A stretch of DNA of 64,000 nucleotides. It comes from Helicobacter cetorum MIT 99-5656 (GTDB lineage: Bacteria > Campylobacterota > Campylobacteria > Campylobacterales > Helicobacteraceae). Below, in pieces: positions 44,192 to 54,617 of this stretch. The notes beneath the pieces were generated by a model that was not told where the DNA came from, did no database searches, and saw only the letters and a list, made by a program, of their open reading frames with translations. The stretch covers positions 620,001-684,000 of the forward strand of contig NC_017735.1 in NCBI RefSeq assembly GCF_000259275.1, in the 5' to 3' direction. Made by a program: the position numbers and the translations under genes. Each line of letters begins with the position of its first letter. The stretch's first letter is position 1.

Positions 44192-45517
44192 TTGCGTTTT
44201 TCTATCTTTTCTAAAGTCATCATTTTATTTTTGATAACGCTCTTTAGTTTTGGGGCGTTCGCTTACTACTTTGTGTATTCTCAAATGAATCATGAAAGCC
44301 ATCAAAACGAAATGCGCCACTATCAATTTGTTACCACGATTAATGAGATTTTGAATAACTACTCTGATTATGGAACCGTAGAGGACTATCTCTATAAAAT
44401 CGGATTTAGAGAAACCACGATAGATAATTTAGAAAAAATTTTAGCTAAGAGACGCAGTCAAATTTTACGCCATAGAGAAATAGGGCATGCGGAGGTGTTT
44501 AAATTCAGCGATAAGGTTTTTATCCTTTTAAAAAAGAACGAACATTTTGTGCTTTATAAAGACTTGCATTCCATTTCATACAGAAATTATTTCTTTGCGA
44601 TTACAGCAGGTTTACTACTCATTTTACTACTCTTTTTATTTGTTTTACAAAGCTTGTTGCCCTTAAGAGAGTTACGCATGCAAGTGCATCGCTTTGCTAA
44701 GGGCGATAAAGAGGTTATCTGTAAAAGCGACCAAAAAGATGAAATAGGAGATTTAGCTAACGAATTTGACAATTGTATTCAAAAAATCAATGCCATGAAT
44801 GAATCACGGGTTTTATTCTTACGCTCTATCATGCATGAATTACGCACGCCTATTGCTAAAGGTAAAATACTCACCGCTATGCTAGAAGAAGAGTTGTTTC
44901 AAAAACGCTTCACATCTATCTTTGACCGCCTTAACATGTTGATTGAGCAATTCGCTCGTATTGAACAACTCGCTTCTAAAAATTATACGAGCAATAAAGA
45001 AAAATTTTTAATGAGTGATTTAATGGATAGGGTTGAAAAAATGCTTTTAATTGATGAGACTAAAGAAAGCCCTATCCATTTATCTTCTTCACACTACATT
45101 ATTGAAGCGGACTTTGACCTGTTTTCTATCGTGCTAAAAAACATGATAGACAATGCTATCAAATACAGCGATGACAAACAGGTTTGTATAGATTTCATAG
45201 GAAATGACTTGGTCGTTTCTAATTATGGAGAGCCTTTAAAAGAAGATTTTGAAAAATACCTACAGCCTTATTTTAAAGCTGCTAATCCTAGCGAAGCCCA
45301 TGGTTTTGGACTTGGCATGTATATTATTAAAAATGCCTTAGAAGCTATGGGGTTGGAATTGAGTTATCATTACAGCAAAGGGAAAAATTGTTTTAGCATT
45401 CATGATTGTGTTTTCAATAATTTTTGCGACTTAGAAGACAATGAAGAAGCAGTTACCCCCCCCCCCCCAGAAAAAATCAAAAAGATAGAAGAAGTCAATT
45501 TTGGAACTAAAAGCTAA
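44192..45517 (+). CDS. arsS: Acid-sensing histidine kinase ArsS with phase-variable C-terminal tail
   Basis: 441-residue sensor kinase: membrane span 1 (about 7-28), periplasmic sensor (30-132), span 2 (133-155), HAMP, HisKA with phospho-acceptor His215 in RSIMHELRTPIAKGK, and HATPase with NMIDNAIKYS and GFGLGMYIIKN. The C-terminal tail follows a C13 tract (45456-45468) that encodes VTPPPPEKIKKIEEVNFGTK. Slippage would change the tail only. It phosphorylates ArsR at low pH in H. pylori (established). The start is TTG at 44192 with TAAGGGGC upstream. Confidence 0.93.
   Translation: MRFSIFSKVIILFLITLFSFGAFAYYFVYSQMNHESHQNEMRHYQFVTTINEILNNYSDYGTVEDYLYKIGFRETTIDNLEKILAKRRSQILRHREIGHAEVFKFSDKVFILLKKNEHFVLYKDLHSISYRNYFFAITAGLLLILLLFLFVLQSLLPLRELRMQVHRFAKGDKEVICKSDQKDEIGDLANEFDNCIQKINAMNESRVLFLRSIMHELRTPIAKGKILTAMLEEELFQKRFTSIFDRLNMLIEQFARIEQLASKNYTSNKEKFLMSDLMDRVEKMLLIDETKESPIHLSSSHYIIEADFDLFSIVLKNMIDNAIKYSDDKQVCIDFIGNDLVVSNYGEPLKEDFEKYLQPYFKAANPSEAHGFGLGMYIIKNALEAMGLELSYHYSKGKNCFSIHDCVFNNFCDLEDNEEAVTPPPPEKIKKIEEVNFGTKS
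45456..45468 (+). repeat. C13 homopolymer in arsS
   Basis: Thirteen C residues 49 bases before the arsS stop. The length is variable between isolates in H. pylori arsS (established), giving different C-terminal tails. Confidence 0.95.
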
Positions 45518-45546
45518 GAGTTTAATTTTTTTAATAAAGAGAGACG

Positions 45547-46533
45547 ATGTTTAAGAGACTACGCCGTATGCGTTCTAATCAAAATTTAAGAGATTTAGTA
45601 ACAGAAATCAGATTAAACATTAAAGATTTTATCGCCCCCTTATTTGTCATAGAAGGCAATAATATTAAAAACGAGATTAGCTCTATGCCTGAAGTGTATC
45701 AAATGAGTATTGAACATGTTTTAAAAGAGTGCGAAGAATTACAAAGTTTAGGTATAAATGCAATCTTACTTTTTGGCATACCTAAAGAAAAAGACACGCT
45801 AGGTAGCCATGCCTTAAATGAAAATCACATTGTAGCAAGAGCGACTAGAGAAATTAAAAAACGATTTCCTAATCTTGTAATTGTGGCGGATTTGTGCTTT
45901 TGCGAATACACAGAGCATGGGCATTGTGGGATTTTAGAAAATGGCTGTGTTAATAACGATAAAACGCTAGAGATTTTAAACGCTCAAGGGATAATCTTAG
46001 CAGAAAGTGGGATAGATTTGCTTGCTCCAAGCAACATGATGGATGGGAATGTGCTAAGTTTAAGAAAAGCCCTAGATGGTGCAGGTTTTTCGCATATGCC
46101 TATTATGAGCTATTCTACTAAATTTGCTAGTAGCTATTATGGGCCTTTTAGAGATGTGGCAAACTCCACGCCTAGTTTTGGGGATAGAAAAAGCTATCAA
46201 ATGAACTATGCCAACAGAAAAGAAGCCCTTTTAGAAAGCTTGGAAGATGAAAAGCAAGGGGCGGATATTTTAATGGTAAAGCCCGCTTTAGCGTATTTAG
46301 ATATTGTTAGAGAAATTAGAAATCATACTTTACTACCCTTAGCGGCGTATAATGTGAGTGGGGAATATGCGATGTTAAAACTCGCTCAAAAGCACAACTT
46401 AATTAATTATGAAAACACTTTATTAGAAACGATGACTTGCTTTAAAAGAGCGGGCGCAGATATTATTATTAGCTATCATGCCAAAGAAGTAGCAATTTTA
46501 TTAAGAAAGGAATTAAATGGGAAGAGCATTTGA
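45547..46533 (+). CDS. hemB: Delta-aminolevulinic acid dehydratase (porphobilinogen synthase)
   Basis: Second step of haem synthesis from ALA. The 328 residues have normal length. Zinc site [14 protein letters not shown] has the three-Cys type. Schiff-base lysines are visible in [13 protein letters not shown] (Lys195 region) and [14 protein letters not shown] (Lys248 region). It starts 30 bases after arsS and overlaps yebC by 17 bases, so the two are likely translationally coupled. Confidence 0.97.
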   Translation: MFKRLRRMRSNQNLRDLVTEIRLNIKDFIAPLFVIEGNNIKNEISSMPEVYQMSIEHVLKECEELQSLGINAILLFGIPKEKDTLGSHALNENHIVARATREIKKRFPNLVIVADLCFCEYTEHGHCGILENGCVNNDKTLEILNAQGIILAESGIDLLAPSNMMDGNVLSLRKALDGAGFSHMPIMSYSTKFASSYYGPFRDVANSTPSFGDRKSYQMNYANRKEALLESLEDEKQGADILMVKPALAYLDIVREIRNHTLLPLAAYNVSGEYAMLKLAQKHNLINYENTLLETMTCFKRAGADIIISYHAKEVAILLRKELNGKSI

Positions 46534-47239
46534 ATACAGACGAGCCGCTAAAGAAAAACGCTGGGATAAGATGAGTAAGATTTTTCCTAAACTTGCTAAA
46601 GCTATCACTCTAGCGGCAAAAGAAGGTGGGGGAGACCCAACTACTAACGCAAAGCTTCGCACAGCCATTTTGAATGCTAAGGCACAAAACATGCCTAAAG
46701 ACAATATTGATGCAGCCATTAAAAGAGCCACGAGTAAAGAGGGTAATTTAAGCGAAATCACTTATGAAGGCAAGGCAAATTTTGGTGTGCTAATTGTTAT
46801 GGAGTGCATGACAGATAACCCTACTAGAACCATTGCTAATCTCAAAAGCTATTTCAATAAAACTCAAGGGGCAAGTATTGTGCCTAATGGCTCTTTAGAG
46901 TTTATGTTTAACAGAAAAAGCGTGTTTGAATGTTTGAAGAGCGAAGTAGAAAATCTGAAATTAAGCCTTGAAGATTTAGAACTCGCCTTAATTGATTATG
47001 GTTTAGAAGAATTAGAAGAAATAGAAGATAAGATTATTGTTAAGGGGGATTATAATAGTTTTAAACTTTTAAATGAAGGGTTTGAAAGCTTGAATCTACC
47101 TATCTTAAAAGCTGGTTTGCAACGCGTTGCTACAAGCCCTATTGAATTGAATGATGAGCAAATGGAATTAACTGAAAAATTGCTAGATAGAATTGAAGAT
47201 GATGATGATGTGGTGGCACTTTATACAAATATTGAATAA
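46517..47239 (+). CDS. YebC/PmpR family protein
   Basis: 240 residues. The family N-terminus [20 protein letters not shown] and ARTAIL-like [20 protein letters not shown] are clear. The C-terminal acidic half ends [13 protein letters not shown]. YebC/PmpR proteins were described as transcriptional regulators, and more recently as ribosome-associated factors for polyproline synthesis; I cannot tell which applies. Length is standard (about 240). It overlaps hemB by 17 bases. Confidence 0.92.
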   Translation: MGRAFEYRRAAKEKRWDKMSKIFPKLAKAITLAAKEGGGDPTTNAKLRTAILNAKAQNMPKDNIDAAIKRATSKEGNLSEITYEGKANFGVLIVMECMTDNPTRTIANLKSYFNKTQGASIVPNGSLEFMFNRKSVFECLKSEVENLKLSLEDLELALIDYGLEELEEIEDKIIVKGDYNSFKLLNEGFESLNLPILKAGLQRVATSPIELNDEQMELTEKLLDRIEDDDDVVALYTNIE

Positions 47240-47325
47240 AAGAAGAGCCTAGACTTCAAAACTAAGCTCTAAAAGAACCTTTTTCCTACTCGCTCGCCCC
47301 CCAAAAAAGGACTTACTACTAATAT

Positions 47326-48195
47326 CTAATGCTTATTATGAATCATTTCTAACATCTTGCAACTACTACTAAAGCCCAAAGAACACCCTTCTTTGTAAAA
47401 TGAAGCCGCTTTAGGCAAATCTTTTGTGGCACCCTTACCATTGAAATACATAGCCGCAACATTATGACAACCACTTCCATCCTTTAAATGGCAACCCTTT
47501 TTATAAAGAGCCATGGCTTGCTGTTCATTTTTGCCCACATGTATACCGGTCTCATACATGTAGCCCAAGCCCACACAACTTGCCCCATTCTTTAAATGGC
47601 AACCTCTTTTGAAACTCGCGAGAGCTTTTTTTAAATCTTTTTCTACACCTTTTCCGTTTCTATACATATGCCCCACAAGATTACAACTAATCCCATAATC
47701 CAATCTGCATGCTTTCTGAGCATAATAAAAGGCCTTAGAATAGTCCTGCTCGACACCCACACCATTAAAATACATAAAACCTAAACCACCACAGCTCACT
47801 CCACCCATAAGATGGCAACCCCTTCTATAGTAGGACATCGCCCTTGAAAAGTCTTTTTCCACCCCATCGCCATCCTCATACATAGAACCTAGGCTAGCAC
47901 AACTAAGATTGTCTTTCAGACTACAACCCCTCTTATAGTAATCAACAGCCCTTGAAAAATCCTGCTCCACACCATCGCCATCCTCATACATAGAGCCTAA
48001 AGTCGTGCAACTAACACCCACTCTCAAATTACAACCTCTCTTGTAAAAAGATACCGCTTGCTGATAATTTCCATTCTTAAGGGCTTCATTACCTTTCTTA
48101 AGATACCCCTCACCTGTTGTAGCCATCAAACCACTAAGGCAACCTACCACTACCATCAACATAAAAACCAATTTTTTAGTCCGGCTGTTTATCAT
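47326..48195 (-). CDS. Secreted Helicobacter cysteine-rich protein (Sel1 repeats)
   Basis: 289 residues with a signal peptide (KKLVFMLMVVVGCLSGLMAT) and seven 36-residue Sel1-like repeats, each closing with a Cys pair seven to eight residues apart (for example GCSLKDNLSC). Repeats 2 and 3 are nearly identical (GSMYEDGDGVEQDFSRA against GSMYEDGDGVEKDFSRA). This is the Hcp family of H. pylori; the place matches HcpD (HP0160, recalled). Hcp proteins are secreted, disulfide-bridged and immunogenic; some bind beta-lactams. The last repeat's tail KMLEMIHNKH ends the protein. The start codon is ATG at 48195. Confidence 0.9.
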   Translation of the reverse strand: MINSRTKKLVFMLMVVVGCLSGLMATTGEGYLKKGNEALKNGNYQQAVSFYKRGCNLRVGVSCTTLGSMYEDGDGVEQDFSRAVDYYKRGCSLKDNLSCASLGSMYEDGDGVEKDFSRAMSYYRRGCHLMGGVSCGGLGFMYFNGVGVEQDYSKAFYYAQKACRLDYGISCNLVGHMYRNGKGVEKDLKKALASFKRGCHLKNGASCVGLGYMYETGIHVGKNEQQAMALYKKGCHLKDGSGCHNVAAMYFNGKGATKDLPKAASFYKEGCSLGFSSSCKMLEMIHNKH

Positions 48196-48286
48196 TGTAT
48201 TCCTTAAAAACTATAAGTCTAAACTCCAAAAGGCATCTGAATTCAATAAAACCCCACCAAAGTAAAAACTCCAATCTAATTATGTT

Positions 48287-48299
48287 ATTATAGTATAAT
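48287..48299. promoter_or_regulatory. Palindromic divergent -10 boxes between hcp and the glycosyltransferase gene
   Basis: ATTATA-G-TATAAT is a perfect palindrome holding a minus-strand TATAAT (48287-48292) facing the hcp gene and a plus-strand TATAAT (48294-48299) facing the GT8 gene. Each lies 92-104 bases from its start codon. Probably mutually exclusive promoters. Confidence 0.45.
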
Positions 48300-48402
48300 A
48301 TTACTCAACTGAATAAAATTCTTTGATTTAATTTTCTAAGAATACCAAACAAAATATTGGGCTTTGAGCCTACATAGTTGGGAAACAAGAGAGTAACAAA
48401 AG

Positions 48403-49515
48403 ATGAGCGTGGTCATTCCTATTGTTGTAGCCTTTGATGATAATTATTGTATTCCAGCTGGTGTGAGTTTATATTCCATGCTAGAGCATGCCAAAAAAGA
48501 AAGAGATAATCAAAAGCTTTTTTATAAAATCCATTGCTTAGTGGATCATTTGAGCGTAGAAAATACAGAGAAACTACAACAAACCATAGCTTGTTTTAGC
48601 CATTTTTCTAGCATAGAATTTTTAGATATTTCAGCTCATCAATCTTCTTGTGTTGCATCAATAGAGCCTTCTGTGACTGATAAAATCAATCAAGCTTTCT
48701 CACAGCTCAATATTTATGCTAAAACCCGCTTTTCTAAAATGGTTGTGTGCCGCTTGTTTTTGGCTTCACTCTTTTCCCCATACGAAAAAATCCTAATGTT
48801 TGATGTAGACACTTTGTTTTTAAATGATATAAGCGAAAGCTTTTTTATCCCCATAGAAGAATATTATTTTGGAGCCACTAAGGATTTTTCTTCCCCAAAG
48901 AGTCTCAAACATTTTCACAATATAAGAGAAAAAACCCCACGCGCTACCTTTTCTCTCTATGAGCATTACCTTGCCAAAGAAGATTTGCAAATCATTTTAG
49001 AGCATAATTACAATGTTGGATTTTTAATCGTTAATTTGAAACTATGGCGTGTTGATAATTTGGAAAAACGATTAATGGACTTAGTTTATCAAAAGGGGCA
49101 AAGTGTGTTCTGCCCCGAACAAGATATCTTAACTCTTGCGAGCTATAAAAAAGTCTTGGTATTACCCTACATCTATAATACCCACCCCTATATGATTCAT
49201 AATCAATCCTTTATCCCCAACCAACAAGAGATAGTGATGTTACATTTTTATTTTGACAGAAAGCCTTGGATTTTGCCCACATCTCCATGCTCTAAAGAGT
49301 GGCATGACACTCTTTTAAACACGCCTTTTTGTGCTGAATATTCCATGCGATTTCTCAAACAAGTCACCGAAGCGCTAAGTCTTAAAAATAAGCAACAATC
49401 CTTTGAATTTCTTTTGCCCATACTAAATGTAAAAACTCTCATAGAATACATCTTTTTTGGATTTAATAAACTCCTAGCACGCCTAAAAAACAAGCTTACC
49501 AAAACCTATAACTAA
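48403..49515 (+). CDS. LPS glycosyltransferase, GT8 family (RfaJ/HP0159-like)
   Basis: 370 residues of the GT8 retaining family. The N-terminus VVIPIVVAFDDNYCIPAGVS and the DxD site in ILMFDVDTLFLNDISESF are clear; the HYNVGFLIVNLKLW acceptor region and a helical, basic C-terminus follow. In H. pylori the gene in this place (HP0159) encodes a 1,6-glucosyltransferase of the LPS core/O-antigen (recalled). The exact linkage here is unknown. ATG preceded by GAGAGTAAC. It stands alone on the plus strand, opposite the hcp gene. Confidence 0.88.
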   Translation: MSVVIPIVVAFDDNYCIPAGVSLYSMLEHAKKERDNQKLFYKIHCLVDHLSVENTEKLQQTIACFSHFSSIEFLDISAHQSSCVASIEPSVTDKINQAFSQLNIYAKTRFSKMVVCRLFLASLFSPYEKILMFDVDTLFLNDISESFFIPIEEYYFGATKDFSSPKSLKHFHNIREKTPRATFSLYEHYLAKEDLQIILEHNYNVGFLIVNLKLWRVDNLEKRLMDLVYQKGQSVFCPEQDILTLASYKKVLVLPYIYNTHPYMIHNQSFIPNQQEIVMLHFYFDRKPWILPTSPCSKEWHDTLLNTPFCAEYSMRFLKQVTEALSLKNKQQSFEFLLPILNVKTLIEYIFFGFNKLLARLKNKLTKTYN

Positions 49516-49576
49516 TTATTGATGAACCATAACCCTTTATTTTAAAAAACAATCAAAGTGTTTTGTCTCTCTAAAT

Positions 49577-50838
49577 TTAAAAGTTATAAGTGTAAGCTAA
49601 GTAGAATGCATATTGGCGTTTGTAAGTGAGATTTGTGCCACTAGGATAATCCTTGAAATAATACCCCTTAATGATAGGAATTTTAATCCCCATTTCTATA
49701 CTATTATGCTTGTCAATATTGGTGTGCAAACCAAAATCAAAAAGTGCCTGAGCGTAGCTAGGCATCACTTTTGCATGTGAAAGGCTTTTAGCAATGCTAA
49801 TAAGCCTTGATGCTTCACTGCTCTTATAAGTAACCCCACCTAAAGCCACTCCAAGAAACAAACCAAACGAACACCTTCTTCTCTCAAACACATTACATAA
49901 AGCATCTATTCCACCCCCATAACCAAACAAATCCATTGCATTTTGACTTGCAAAATTCGCATGACAATAATCAAAAAACGCGTAATAACGCAAACCAAAA
50001 TACTTAGTCGCTCCAAAAAATTGCTTGTAACCAATTTTAGTGCCTATGCCATATAAAAGGGCTGTAGTAGAAGAACCTATGGTGCTTGGGGTAATGATAG
50101 GCATTAAACTTGGCATCGCAGAGTTATTTTGTTGGCTCACGCTGGCTAATCTCGCAGTATTAACTGGTTTGGATACTTCTAGAGTATAGAACACATAATC
50201 AATGCCTAATTGTACAACATAATTAGCATCCAATAAATTAAGCTGGTCTTGCAAACGCCCCACATAAGCTAAAAGTAAAGCTAAATCTGAATAGGCGATT
50301 TGCTTGTGCAAATCATTTGTGGTAAGTGCGCCAGAATTTGTGTCTGTAATTTTAGGTGGCACTAGGTAACTTTGGAATTGACTGAGTAATTCTTGTGTGT
50401 TTTTTAGTTAACCTTGAATGATTTTCATACTTGGTTGTGTTCGGGGCGTATGTGATAAAGTTGCAATGGCTTTTTTCATAAGGTCTACTTGGTTTTCAAA
50501 AGCAATCAATGATTGGCTTATAGAATAGGTCTTTGAACCTATTTTGGTAGGAAAATCAAAAGTCCCGCTAGAATTTTTCATCTGTGTTAAAATAGCGGAT
50601 ATATCATTAATAGCGTTAGATAAAAGAGCCTTAGCTTCAGTAGCCCTTAGACCGCGACCTGGCTCACCCAGAATGCCTTGTTCCCCCCTATCGCCTTTGT
50701 CCCCCTTAACCCCTAAGGGTTGTGGAGCATAAAGCGTGCGATCAACTTGTCCCATTTACTCATAAAAAACCCATTACTTTCAGCATGACTCAAACTAGAA
50801 ATGAAGGCTAGACCCAAAATGATTTTATTTTTTCTCGC
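49577..50838 (-). pseudogene. Outer membrane protein pseudogene with collagen-like triplets
   Basis: Conceptual order: signal peptide (KNKIILGLAFISSLSHAESN), then a frameshift, then GVKGDKGDRGEQGILGEPG, a helical part, and a barrel domain ending YKRQYAFYLAYTYNF with terminal Phe. Three lesions are seen. The start position (50838-50836) is GCG where GTG is expected seven bases after AAGG. The signal peptide is one base out of register with the MGQVDRTLY frame near 50757. An in-frame TAA at 50408-50410 separates KIIQG from KNTQELLSQF. The frames otherwise run through, so decay is recent. Six Gly-X-Y triplets are rare in Helicobacter OMPs. A -10 box lies at 50874-50879. Confidence 0.8.
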
Positions 50839-50873
50839 TTCTATCCCTTTTTGATTAAATGATTAGTAAATAG

Positions 50874-50879
50874 ATTATA
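50874..50879 (-). promoter_or_regulatory. -10 box of the decayed OMP gene
   Basis: The minus strand reads GTATAATCTATTT with perfect TATAAT 36 bases before the presumed GCG/GTG start. The promoter seems intact although the gene is broken. Confidence 0.45.
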
Positions 50880-50954
50880 CAAAAAAAACAAAAAAGGGTA
50901 AAAAAATTAAAAAATGCTAGATTAAAGGGCTTAAAAAACCCTTTTTACACACTC

Positions 50955-51911
50955 TTAGCGTTCTCGTTTAGGCAACACACTATAAGCGAATTTAACATAA
51001 ATAGCTAAACTAATTAAAAGCACCGCCACGCCTATGGCTAAATACACCGCATAAGTGATTTTATCAGGTTCACTCACACTGAATTTAAACACAAGCATGA
51101 GAGCTTCAATCGCTAGTGCGATAATGATAGAGCCTAAAAACCTAATCATGGTGCGATGGATAGCGTGGTGGTTATCCCCACTATTCTTGCCCAATACTTC
51201 TTCTTCAAAAATCGCTTTCACCAAGTCAAAGGTAGCTAAGGCTAAGGTTAAAAGCACAATGGGGTGGAAGACTTCTTTAATATCAAAACTGCTAAAATTA
51301 ACAATCGCTGTTGCAAAGCTAGAAATACATTTCACAAATAAGAGTAACGACACTAAAGTGAGCATGACAGAAATCATAAAATACATGACCATGCTTCCCT
51401 CACTAAAGGCTTTGAAATATTTTGAAGGCGAACTAATGGCAATCGCTACTCTTAGAGGAATTTGCAAACACACTACAAACATTAACTCATTATTTTGGTC
51501 ATACACCGGATAAGACGCACTCACAATCAAATGATTTCCCTTTCTAGAAGGATAGGGGTCAGTTAGTATGCAGCGCTTCTCATTCACGGCTTGATAAAAA
51601 TAATATTTATCGCTAAAACTAGCATTAGGCTCTAATTCAATGCCTTCTAGCAAATCATGCTCTAGCAACCCTTCCTTACGCCCTTGCTTTTTAAAATGGC
51701 TCGGCATAAGCACTAACATGCCCTTAGAATCTAAAACAAAAAAGCTCTTTGACATTTTGATTTCAGCATTCATCTTGCTGATTTGCTTGATTAAGTAATC
51801 CAAAGTGATTTCTGGAAGGTGGTTACGAAGATTGTGCGTAAACAAATAGGTAAGGTAGGCATATAGCTCAGTGCGAATCTTAGAATACTGGATAATATCT
51901 CTACTTAACAT
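50955..51911 (-). CDS. Membrane protein with periplasmic PDC/Cache-like sensor domain
   Basis: 318 residues. The N-terminal half (1-160) resembles a Cache/PDC ligand-sensing domain (KMNAEIKMSKSFFVLDSKGM then SFSDKYYFYQAVNEKRCILT, and GNHLIVSASYPVYDQNNELM). Four hydrophobic helices follow (about 165-315). No kinase, MCP or cyclase output domain is present, so its signal route is unknown. ATG at 51911 chosen because GAAGGA is 7 bases upstream; an in-frame TTG at 51929 overlaps aroK. Downstream of aroK on the minus strand (HP0158 by recalled synteny). Confidence 0.7.
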   Translation of the reverse strand: MLSRDIIQYSKIRTELYAYLTYLFTHNLRNHLPEITLDYLIKQISKMNAEIKMSKSFFVLDSKGMLVLMPSHFKKQGRKEGLLEHDLLEGIELEPNASFSDKYYFYQAVNEKRCILTDPYPSRKGNHLIVSASYPVYDQNNELMFVVCLQIPLRVAIAISSPSKYFKAFSEGSMVMYFMISVMLTLVSLLLFVKCISSFATAIVNFSSFDIKEVFHPIVLLTLALATFDLVKAIFEEEVLGKNSGDNHHAIHRTMIRFLGSIIIALAIEALMLVFKFSVSEPDKITYAVYLAIGVAVLLISLAIYVKFAYSVLPKRER

Positions 51912-51921
51912 CAAATATCCT

Positions 51922-52419
<498 letters not shown>

Positions 52420-53019
52420 CTATTTCAATTGCAATTCATACGCCCCATCTTTTTCTTTTAAGGCGTAGTTGTATTTTCCATCTAAAACGAGCGTGATACG
52501 ATAATAATTATTATGCGTTCCAACTCTAATTTGAGAAAAAAATTTCTGTTTCAAACTCAAATTTTTATAGATGTCTGAAGCGCCTTTTTGGACATCCAGA
52601 ACAATTCTATAGGGTTTAACCAGCACAAAAGAGCGTAAGACTTTATAAGGGGAGCGTAAAATCATAGTGTTGTTTGTAATTGAAAAATCAAAATCTTGAA
52701 TTTGATAGCGTTTTTCAATTTTAGTTTGATTAAAGGTGTATTGAGAGAGTTTTAAAGGGTAATGCCAATCAATTCCTTTATCAATATCCACCACTTGAGA
52801 ATGGATGGAACCATCAATATCTTGATAGGTAAGCGTGATTTGTTTTAAAATCCTAGCACTTGTGGGCAAATCTACACTGATTTCTTTAAAGTAATCATCA
52901 TAAGTCCCACTAAAACCCCCTTGCATATTTTTGGAAGTTATTTCAGGCTCAAAAGGATTGTCTCTAGCTAATAACACACAACAAGTCATAACAAAACTTA
53001 TCATCTTTTTTGCAAACAC
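52420..53019 (-). CDS. Secreted AMIN-domain-like protein
   Basis: 199 residues with a signal peptide (MFAKKMISFVMTCCVLLARD) and a beta-rich C-terminal half (about 95-199) with PYRIVLDVQKGASDIYKN, FSQIRVGTHNNYYRITLVLD and YNYALKEKDGAYELQLK. This is the hydrophobic pattern of AMIN domains, which target proteins to peptidoglycan or septal sites. No amidase domain follows, so it is a binding module only. It sits between the FtsB-like gene and aroK, suggesting a division-related role. Confidence 0.7.
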   Translation of the reverse strand: MFAKKMISFVMTCCVLLARDNPFEPEITSKNMQGGFSGTYDDYFKEISVDLPTSARILKQITLTYQDIDGSIHSQVVDIDKGIDWHYPLKLSQYTFNQTKIEKRYQIQDFDFSITNNTMILRSPYKVLRSFVLVKPYRIVLDVQKGASDIYKNLSLKQKFFSQIRVGTHNNYYRITLVLDGKYNYALKEKDGAYELQLK

Positions 53020-53028
53020 TCAGTTTCC

Positions 53029-53304
53029 TTAATCTCTAGGTCGTAACTCTCTCAACTCAAACAAACGCTTCTGCAATCGTGCATTCTTACTTTGCAATTC
53101 TGTGATTTCTTGTTGCAAGTGCTTGTGCTTGTCTTTTAAATCCAAATAAGTCTCTAAAGACGAAACCCCAAAAAGCAAATTGCCCAAATAATACCCAAAC
53201 CCAAGCAATAAGAGAAAAAAGACAATAAGAGAACGATTGCTATAGAAAAAATCTCGTGCTTTATTGTCTTTTAATACATCACTTTCAAAAAGGCTCTCAA
53301 CCAT
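53029..53304 (-). CDS. FtsB/DivIC-like septum protein
   Basis: 91 residues: short cytosolic N-terminus, one membrane span ([21 protein letters not shown], about 25-45) and a periplasmic coiled coil ([20 protein letters not shown] and following heptads). This bitopic layout fits FtsB/DivIC, which links FtsL and FtsQ at the divisome. The sequence is too short for certainty. It overlaps eno by 8 bases and precedes the AMIN gene. Confidence 0.75.
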   Translation of the reverse strand: MVESLFESDVLKDNKARDFFYSNRSLIVFFLLLLGFGYYLGNLLFGVSSLETYLDLKDKHKHLQQEITELQSKNARLQKRLFELRELRPRD

Positions 53305-54577
53305 TTTTAAACAGCTCTTTACCCAAATAAATGCCTTCTTTTAGTTCATGCTCAATTTCTAAAAGGCGGTTGTATTTAGCGATTCTTTCACTTCTTGCAG
53401 TTGAGCCGGTTTTAATTTCTCCGGTATTTAATGCCACAGCAAAATCAGCAATAAAGCTATCTTCACTCTCCCCACTCCTATGGCTCATCACGCATTTATA
53501 TGCATGCAATTTAGCTAATCTAATCGTTTCTAAAGTCTCGCTAATGGTGCCAATTTGATTAGGCTTAATCAAAATCGCATTCGCAATATTTTTTTCAATG
53601 CCTTTTTTTAAGATACTCGCATTAGTTACAAACAAATCATCGCCCACTAGCTGGATTTTATGCCCTAGCTCTTTACTTAAAAATTCCCACCCTTTCCAAT
53701 CATCTTCACTCAAACCATCTTCAATAGACACAATCGGGTATTTTGAAACTAATTCTTCATAGTAGGCGACTAGTTCATGCACATTTAAAACTCTATCTTC
53801 GCCCTTTAAATGATAATGACCTTTTTCATCTACCAATTCACTACTAGCCACATCTAAAGCAAGCGCTATCTCTTCACCTAGTTTGTAACCGGCTTTTTCA
53901 ATGGCTTGAGAAATAACTTCTAAAGGTTCTACATTATTTTTAAAATTAGGTGCAAAGCCCCCTTCATCGCCCACGCTTGTAAGCTGATTTTTCTCATCTA
54001 GGAGTTTTTTAAGCACCTGATAAACTTCTGCACTTGCCCTTAAAGCTTCTTTAAAACTCTCAAAACCTAAAGGCATAATCATGTATTCTTGAAAGTCTAT
54101 AGAATTATTTGCATGCGTTCCGCCATTAATGATATTAAGCATAGGCACAGGCAAAGTTAAAGCGTTAGCCCCCCCTAAATAGCGATACAAAGGCATGTTT
54201 AAAGACTTCGCACTAGCCCTTGCTAATGCCATAGAAACGCCCAAAGTGGCGTTCGCCCCTAAGTTAGAATAATTAGGCGTGTTGTCTAATTCTTTTAAAA
54301 CCTTATCTACTAAAGCTTGATTAAACGCATCAAGCCCTACTAAATTATCTTTAATCACACGATTGACATTTTCACATGCCTTTAACACGCCTTTACCTAA
54401 AAAGCGTGTTTTATCATTATCTCTTAATTCCAAAGCCTCTCTTTTACCTGTGCTTGCCCCACTAGGCACAATCGCACTGGCTTTGGTATTATCACTTAGT
54501 GTAATGGTTGCTTGAATGGTAGGATTACCCCTACTATCCATAACTTCCAAAGCAGAAATATCTTTAATGCTTATCAC
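53297..54577 (-). CDS. eno: Enolase
   Basis: Interconverts 2-phosphoglycerate and phosphoenolpyruvate. The 426 residues have normal length. Visible motifs: [76 protein letters not shown], and the signature SHRSGESED. All magnesium ligands and the catalytic Lys/Glu pair are present. Coupled to the FtsB-like gene by overlap; recA lies 40 bases upstream. Confidence 0.98.
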   Translation of the reverse strand: MISIKDISALEVMDSRGNPTIQATITLSDNTKASAIVPSGASTGKREALELRDNDKTRFLGKGVLKACENVNRVIKDNLVGLDAFNQALVDKVLKELDNTPNYSNLGANATLGVSMALARASAKSLNMPLYRYLGGANALTLPVPMLNIINGGTHANNSIDFQEYMIMPLGFESFKEALRASAEVYQVLKKLLDEKNQLTSVGDEGGFAPNFKNNVEPLEVISQAIEKAGYKLGEEIALALDVASSELVDEKGHYHLKGEDRVLNVHELVAYYEELVSKYPIVSIEDGLSEDDWKGWEFLSKELGHKIQLVGDDLFVTNASILKKGIEKNIANAILIKPNQIGTISETLETIRLAKLHAYKCVMSHRSGESEDSFIADFAVALNTGEIKTGSTARSERIAKYNRLLEIEHELKEGIYLGKELFKNG

Positions 54578-54617
54578 TCAAAATCCTTTAATCTTATTTC
54601 TTCTTTTTATTTCTTAT

